Shown: positions 1 to 5,100 of the stretch, in pieces
How positions within the stretch are numbered: position 1 is the stretch's first letter
Layout of the letters: each line of letters begins with the position of its first letter
NCBI GenBank assembly: GCA_020437875.1
Contig: JAGQVR010000167.1
Coordinates: 1 to 6,392 of the forward strand
From: Flavobacteriales bacterium
Lineage (GTDB): Bacteria > Bacteroidota > Bacteroidia > Flavobacteriales_F > PHOS-HE28
Direction of reading: 5' to 3'
DNA: 6,392 nucleotides
The notes under the pieces: generated by a model
Database searches by the model: none
What the model was told of the DNA's origin: nothing
The model's input: the letters and a program-made list of their open reading frames with translations, nothing else
Program-made: the position numbers and the translations under genes

Positions 1-551
1 ACGATGAGGAAGTACGCGTTCCCATAGTTGAACGGGCGCACCACGGCCTGATAGTGGGTCCCTTCCACCGCCTCTTTCACGATGGCATCCCCGACCCGCA
101 TCACCACCTCACGACGCTGAACCTCCGTGAGGTCCTGCTGGGACGCCAGCTCGCTGAGAACGCGTTCGCTCACATCCTCCATGCGGATGATGAAGGTGGC
201 GGTGAGTCCCGGGTTCCGCAGCTCCGAAGCCTTGTCCATGGCCCAGAAACCGTTCTTCAGGTAGTCGTTCTCCAAGCTGCTATGCTCCTGGATCGCACTA
301 AAGCCGCAATGGTGGTTGGTAAGGATGAGGCCCTGTTCACTGATGACCTCTGCCGTGCATCCCCCTCCGAAGTGCACGATGGCATCCTTGATGCTGCCAT
401 GATTGATGCTGTAGATGTCCTCCGCGGTGATGCGCAACCCGGCCGTGCGCATGTCGCCTTCGATGCTCTTGAGCAGGGTCGGGACCCACATGCCCTCGTG
501 GGCGCTGACGGTCCGGACGATGATGAGGAACAGGATGAGGAGATGTCGCAT
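1..551 (-). CDS. S46 family dipeptidyl-peptidase (DPP7/DPP11-like), N-terminal part, runs off the window
   Basis: The frame starts at the ATG at 551-549 and stays open to base 1, giving 183 residues of a family that is usually about 700 long. Residues 1-17 form a signal peptide (hydrophobic run L4-V12, likely cleavage after VSA17). Next comes the S46 N-terminal signature: GMW at 20-22, AEDIYSIN at 43-50, KDAIVHFGGGCTAEVIS at 55-71 and LTNHHCG at 77-83. In this family the histidine of the catalytic His-Asp-Ser triad lies in the NHHC motif, here H80 or H81; the Asp and Ser would lie beyond the window. S46 enzymes remove dipeptides from peptide N-termini in the periplasm of Bacteroidota and relatives that use peptides as food. 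Whether this one prefers hydrophobic (DPP7) or acidic (DPP11) residues depends on C-terminal residues not seen here. The gene lies 75 bases downstream of the small membrane-protein gene on the same strand, so co-transcription is possible. No clear ribosome-binding site is visible, as is usual in this phylum. Confidence 0.93.
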   Translation of the reverse strand, partial: MRHLLILFLIIVRTVSAHEGMWVPTLLKSIEGDMRTAGLRITAEDIYSINHGSIKDAIVHFGGGCTAEVISEQGLILTNHHCGFSAIQEHSSLENDYLKNGFWAMDKASELRNPGLTATFIIRMEDVSERVLSELASQQDLTEVQRREVVMRVGDAIVKEAVEGTHYQAVVRPFNYGNAYFLI

Positions 552-626
552 GCTGGTCGGTTATCCCACAAAGATGGAAGAACCAACGGGCATGAGCGAT
601 CCCTGCCACGGACACCCGTCCCCGGC

Positions 627-896
627 TCAACCATCCGACGGTACCGGTGGCGCCTGCTCCGTTGGCGCTGGTACTGGCACTTCCGGCTTGCGGCGCTCCT
701 CGCTGATGAGGTAGGCGAGCAGGACGATCAACAGCAGGATGAGGAAGGCTTTCGGATCGCGGTACAGGGGCTTCTGCGGCCGCTGCACGGCGCGGGAATA
801 GTTGTAGAGGAGACGTTTCGGGTCGCGGTAGCGCGCGATCTCCGAATCGGTCGGCTGCCGGTGGCCTTCGGGCGTTATGCGGTAGCGACGTTTCAT
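627..896 (-). CDS. Small single-span membrane protein coupled to the ECF sigma factor gene
   Basis: This 89-residue protein is not one I recognise. Its ATG (896-894) overlaps the TGA of the sigma-factor gene in an ATGA junction, which implies translational coupling and supports both the start and the reality of the gene. Residues 1-49 are strongly basic and contain the motif YRDPK twice (23-27 and 45-49), 22 residues apart. Residues 50-64 (AFLILLLIVLLAYLI) are one short membrane segment. The tail (65-89) is charged, then rich in Pro and Val. By the positive-inside rule the basic N-terminal part would be cytoplasmic and the Pro-rich tail periplasmic. Genes next to ECF sigma factors often encode membrane anti-sigma factors, so a sigma-binding role is a reasonable guess. 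However, the zinc-binding HxxxCxxC motif of the common anti-sigma family is absent, the protein has no cysteine at all, and it is short. The function is therefore unknown. Confidence 0.8.
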   Translation of the reverse strand: MKRRYRITPEGHRQPTDSEIARYRDPKRLLYNYSRAVQRPQKPLYRDPKAFLILLLIVLLAYLISEERRKPEVPVPAPTEQAPPVPSDG

Positions 897-1432
897 CGGC
901 GTGGGACAAGTTGTTCGCGCAACCGACCGAGCACCCGGTGCGTGCGCATCTTGGCGGCTTCCTCGCCGATCCCCAGGACCTGGCCCAGTTCGGCAAAGGA
1001 AAGACCATCCATGTAACGTAGTTCGATGAGCCGGGCCTTCTCAGCATCCAAGCGGCTCATGGCCGTGGCCAGCCGTTGCATCTCGTGCTCATCCATCTCC
1101 AGCCCCATCTCCTCGGAAAGGCCATGGACCTCGCGGTAGCTCAGATCGATGAGCACCTCCTTCTTCTTCCGCCAGTGCATGCGGACCTCGTTGAGCGCGA
1201 TACGGTACAGCCAGGCCCGGAACGGGAGGCCCCGGGGTTCGTACCTGGCCAGGCCCAGCATGGCCTTCAGGAATGATTGCTGGGTGAGATCGGCGGTCAG
1301 GTCCGGATCCTGTGCACGGCGCAGCAGAAAGCGATAAATGTCGCCGAAATAGCGCTCATACAGGGGCGCGAACCGCGCTGGTTCCGCCTTGGCGGCCATG
1401 ATGAGCTGGTGTTCCTCCTCGGTCGGGGTCAT
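893..1432 (-). CDS. ECF-type RNA polymerase sigma factor (sigma-70 family)
   Basis: The protein has 179 residues, the normal size for an extracytoplasmic-function sigma factor, with only regions 2 and 4. Region 2 spans about 21-90: FAPLYERYFGDIYRF at 21-35, the core-binding and -10-recognition helices DLTQQSFLKAML at 48-59, and FRAWLYRIALNEVRMHWRKKK at 71-91 in two parts around the conserved W74 and N81. A linker of about 25 residues leads to region 4 (about 114-176), whose helix-turn-helix FAELGQVLGIGEEAAKMR (146-163) reads the -35 element. The start at 1432 puts region 2 at the usual distance from the N-terminus. It is the first gene of a minus-strand unit and overlaps the next gene by four bases. 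The 157-base gap upstream contains a 16-bp palindrome that could control it. Such factors redirect RNA polymerase to a small regulon in response to an envelope or stress signal; the signal here cannot be read from the sequence. Confidence 0.96.
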   Translation of the reverse strand: MTPTEEEHQLIMAAKAEPARFAPLYERYFGDIYRFLLRRAQDPDLTADLTQQSFLKAMLGLARYEPRGLPFRAWLYRIALNEVRMHWRKKKEVLIDLSYREVHGLSEEMGLEMDEHEMQRLATAMSRLDAEKARLIELRYMDGLSFAELGQVLGIGEEAAKMRTHRVLGRLREQLVPRR

Positions 1433-1518
1433 CCGGTGGTATGATCCTCAATGCCTCGATACACAGAACGTAACGGGGATGCGCAAAAGAACGCACTCAA
1501 GTTCATGCCGAGCAGACC

Positions 1519-1534
1519 AACGTATTAATACGTT
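1519..1534. promoter_or_regulatory. Perfect 16-bp palindrome, candidate operator
   Basis: AACGTATTAATACGTT is identical to its own reverse complement over all 16 bases. It lies in the gap between the divergent sigma-factor gene (start 1432) and the secreted-protein gene (start 1590). A further AACGTA half-site occurs at 1467-1472, 52 bases (close to five helical turns) from the first half of the palindrome. An uninterrupted symmetric site between divergent genes is typical of a dimeric repressor or activator binding site. Which protein binds is unknown, and no classical helix-turn-helix regulator other than the sigma factor is encoded in the window. Confidence 0.5.
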
Positions 1535-1543
1535 ACCATAGGA

Positions 1544-1572
1544 TGTATAGAATACCGACCTTCGCTTAGCAA
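1544..1572 (-). promoter_or_regulatory. Possible promoter of the sigma-factor unit
   Basis: On the minus strand TTGCTA (1572-1567) and TATACA (1549-1544) are separated by 17 bases, each matching four of six positions of the general sigma-70 consensus. Transcription would begin near 1537, so the palindrome at 1519-1534 would lie just downstream of the start. A TATAGA (1546-1551) on the plus strand overlaps the same spot and could serve the divergent gene, with its -35 region inside the palindrome. The Bacteroidota housekeeping consensus (TTG with TAnnTTTG) is not matched well in either direction, so this is a weak call. Confidence 0.25.
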
Positions 1573-1589
1573 GAGAAACTCTCCCTCTC

Positions 1590-2021
1590 ATGCGTACCAC
1601 CACACACCGGTGCGCCATGCCTCTGATCGTCGGCATGTTGGCCACCAACTTCCTTGGATCGCCCAGTGTGCTCGCACAAGGGAGCACCGACCACCTCCCT
1701 GGCAAGGTCTATGTGATCCGGATCACCCCGATGGAAACGGATTCCCTGTTGATGGAGGAGTACGTTCGAACGAAGGTCGATCCGGTCCTCATCCAACCCA
1801 TGTTCGTACACATCAAGCAGAATCTGTACAGGATGAGGTCCGCCAGCGATGGTCGTTGGTTCGTGGGATACTTCCATGCGGATCGACAGGAAAGGGAGGT
1901 CCTCCTGCGTGATAGTGACCTACTGACCTGGCTACTCCATGGGCACGAGGTGCAGATCCTGCCCATCGAGGCGGTCCGGAGCCCGATCGAGGTCCCGCAG
2001 GTCGCGTCCCCGGACAGGTGA
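1590..2021 (+). CDS. Predicted secreted protein of unknown function
   Basis: The 143-residue product has a signal peptide: basic start MRTTTHR, hydrophobic stretch from about P11 to L22, and likely cleavage after VLA29. The mature part of about 114 residues is a mixed alpha/beta-looking soluble sequence with YVIRITPMETDSLLMEEY at 41-58 and RWFVGYFHADRQ at 89-100. It has no cysteines after the signal peptide, no repeats and no motif I recognise. The GC-rich third positions match the neighbouring genes, which supports this frame over the overlapping frames on both strands. A second possible start is M10, which would still leave a usable signal peptide. The gene is transcribed away from the sigma-factor unit and shares its intergenic region. 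It lies about 105 bases upstream of the large surface-protein gene on the same strand, but whether they form an operon is unclear. Confidence 0.75.
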   Translation: MRTTTHRCAMPLIVGMLATNFLGSPSVLAQGSTDHLPGKVYVIRITPMETDSLLMEEYVRTKVDPVLIQPMFVHIKQNLYRMRSASDGRWFVGYFHADRQEREVLLRDSDLLTWLLHGHEVQILPIEAVRSPIEVPQVASPDR

Positions 2022-2125
2022 CCCCCGATCATCGCCTCATTTCCGTGATCCGTCGACGACTATAAGGTCCTTGACCACAACCTTGACCATGTTGGCCACG
2101 TAGAACGGGGGCACTTCGCTCCCTT
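2022..2125. other. Intergenic gap with a short direct repeat
   Basis: This 104-base gap separates the secreted-protein gene from the proposed TTG start of the large gene. It contains CCTTGACCA twice (2069-2077 and 2081-2089), three bases apart, giving a 12-base period. The second copy is followed directly by an ATG (2089-2091), but that frame stops after four codons. No convincing terminator hairpin is present. Confidence 0.5.
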
Positions 2126-5100
2126 TTGGAACAGCTCACACGCCATCCCGTTCGTGCCAGGCTCCTGCTGCTCGCGGCCTGGATCTTCGTCATCGGGAGC
2201 ACCCGAACTTCGGCACAGACACATGATTGGCGATGGTCATATGGATTGACCTCGAATGACCCGGAAGGGTTCCATGCGGTGGCGGTGGACCACAACGATG
2301 GGTCGATATGCACGGTAGGTGACGCCGAGAACACCGGCATCCAGATCGGACCGCTCAATCTCCTGGACCAGGACCAGGGTCTTCTGATCAAACACGATGC
2401 CTGGGGGAATACCGTCTGGTACGCCCCGATCGGTGGTTCCGATCAGGAGACAGCAGAGAACATCGCCATTGGGCCGGACGGAACGATCTACGTGACCGGT
2501 GCCTTCACCGGTTCCTGCTACTTCTTCAATGCCGGGTCATCCACGGTGGCGCAGACCTTGACCTCCTTCAGTGGGTCGAAGGACATCTACCTGGCCGCAT
2601 ACGGTCCGAACGGAGCGATCCAATGGGCACGGCAATATGGGAATGGCAACGATGAGCTCTACCCCGATGTGACCGCTGATAACGATGGGGTGACCCTTCT
2701 TGCCGCCTATCGAGGATCACTCACGTCAGGCTCCACCACCTCGGCGAGCGTTCTCTCAACGACCACCAACAACCTCTTCGCCATCCGGGTGGACCTGACC
2801 GGTACACAGCAGTGGATGATGACCGGAGGCAGCAATGGGAACGATACACCTGCGAACATCGCATCAGACGGTACGCGGATCTACCTCGGATATGTGCCAG
2901 GCGCCAGCAACTTCAGGTGGTACGGAGCTGGAAACACCTTGATCCGAACAACCAACACCACACCAGGAGACCACGTGTACTATGCCATGACCAAGACCGG
3001 GGCCTGGTCCTGGACTTCGATCATCAGTGATCCCTCCGATGCGGTCCAAGGCTATCCCAACATCGCTGCGGATTGCAGCGGTGTATACATAGCAAGTACC
3101 GTGGGCGGATCATCGACCATGGCGGATGGAACGGTGCTGAGCAATGTGAACAGGCATATGTACATCGCCCGGCTCACCCCACTGACCGGCATCTACAACT
3201 GGTCGCACACCATTCCATTCAACTCCGGTGGTTCTTATGCGAATCCTCGGGACATCGATATCGGGACCGGAGGCCTCGTTCATGTCGCGGGCACCTACCA
3301 GGGGAACCCATCGGTCCTTGGTCAATCCTTCGTCAACGCGAGCAATGATGATGTCTTCCTGCTGACCTTGAACAGCAGTGGCAGCTACAACACGCATACC
3401 ACGATCAATGGGTCCAACGATCAGTACCTGTCCAGTGTGGCTGCGGACAAGTTCGGTGGCATAGCGATCTGCGGGACATTCAAGAACGTCCTGAACGCTC
3501 CTGGCAACCCGTTGACCGGGCCCGCGAACGATAATGGCTTCATCGCCTTCGCACAACATGGACCACGGGAACCGTACAGTGAAGGACGAGCGAACTTCAA
3601 TGTGCCCGCAGAGGTCTGTGCTGGATCCACCATCGACCTGACCGGTTGGCTCCGCCCCAGGACGGTGGGAGCTGTGGTCAGTGTCCCGTTCTCCTCTGCC
3701 GTTACCAACCCGAACAATGCGATCGGTGCCATGGACAACTCACCGGCCCTGCTCGCAGGGGGAACGGGGTCAATGTTGCTGGACTTCGGCATGACCATTC
3801 CAGCCGGGGAATCGATCAGGATGCGTTGGCGGCGATCGACCACTGCGAGCACTACTCCTTCCCTGGCCCTTGCCTTCTCCACCGACATGTCGAATTGGAC
3901 GGTGGGGAGCACGCTCACTGCGGCGCGTACCTCCTATTTCTTCAGTTCGATCACCCTGCCGGTCAACACCCGGTTCATCCGACTTTCAGCCCAGACGACG
4001 AACGGACCGATCGACCTGGACGCTGTATGTTACAGCTACGGCTCGGCCATATCCGGCACCTGGAGCGGTCCCGGTATCACCGGCTCCACGTTCAACCCGA
4101 ACGGGGCGCTCAATCCTACTCCAGTGACCTATACGGTCAGTCTGGCCAATTGCACGACCAGTGTCACACAGAATGTCAGCGTACGATCAACACCGACCGG
4201 AGGTACGCTGTCGGGAGGTGGCACCTTCTGCCCAGGCGCATCCGGCACGTTGACCCTTTCCGGTCATTCCTCAACAGTCCTGCGCTGGGAAAGCAAGACG
4301 GACGGGACCAGCTGGATCACCGTCCCGAACACGACCGCCTCACATACCTGGTCTTCACTGGCGGAAACGACCTACTTCCGCGCCGTGATCGATGGTGGGG
4401 CCTGTGGGAACGTGATCAGCTCCATCGCGACCGTCGTCGTGGAGGACAGTTCGCCCCCGGTGGTCGACTGCCCTGCGAGCGACACCCTGTATGTCACGTT
4501 GGCATCCTGCATGGCGACATACGTATTGCCCGCGATCCTCGCGACGGACGACTGTTCAGGCCCGATCGCCGCGAACAATGCTCACCTGACCGCCCACAGC
4601 GGAAGTGCCATCCTGGTGGATGGTGCTGTCGTGGCCGAGGATGCCACGTTGAGCGCCAATGCCGGAAGCACGATCGAACTGCCACCTGGCATCCATGCCT
4701 TCACCGATACGATCCACGATGGGAACGGGAATTACACGGTGTGCAACTGGAACATCACTGTGCTGGACACCATCGCACCATCCTTCGACAACTGCCCTGG
4801 GTTGGTCACGGCATTCGCTGACCCCACGAGTTGTGAGCATACCTACACGTTCCCCACCCTGACAAGTTCGGACAACTGTGACAGCGATACTGAGAGCGAC
4901 CACCGTGCCTTCGTCCTAGAAGCCGGTAGCAGCATGTGGCAGGAAACGACAGGACAAACGGATCATTCGTTCCCATTGGGCGTTCATCGCCTGATGGAGA
5001 TCCACAAGGATGACCGTGGGAATGCCGACACCTGCGTTTGGAAGCTCGAGGTTCTGGACAACAGTGAACCGTTCGTGTATTGCCCCTTGTATGACGGCAT

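Noticed and set aside
603..626. Possible terminator after the small membrane-protein gene
   Set aside because: Only a four-base stem (GGAC/GTCC) is visible and there is no run of T after it.
54..1016. 320-codon plus-strand open frame
   Set aside because: It is antisense to the S46 peptidase, the small membrane protein and the sigma factor, all of which have strong family or coupling evidence.
337..1047. 236-codon minus-strand open frame
   Set aside because: It overlaps the three minus-strand genes in another frame and has a His/Arg/Pro-rich composition typical of a shadow frame.
1566..1877. Minus-strand open frame opposite the small secreted-protein gene
   Set aside because: The plus-strand frame has a signal peptide and sensible composition; this one has neither.
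2028..2051. GATCA ... TGATC inverted repeat after the secreted-protein gene
   Set aside because: The stem is only five bases with a long loop and no T tract, too weak for a terminator.
3110..3918. Long minus-strand open frames opposite the large gene
   Set aside because: They are antisense shadows caused by the GC-rich third positions of the real gene; the products show no recognisable features.
3646..4821. 391-codon open frame on the plus strand
   Set aside because: It lies inside the large surface-protein gene in another frame. Its product is rich in Arg, His, Cys and Pro with no domain pattern, whereas the overlapping frame gives clear Ig-like and HYR modules.
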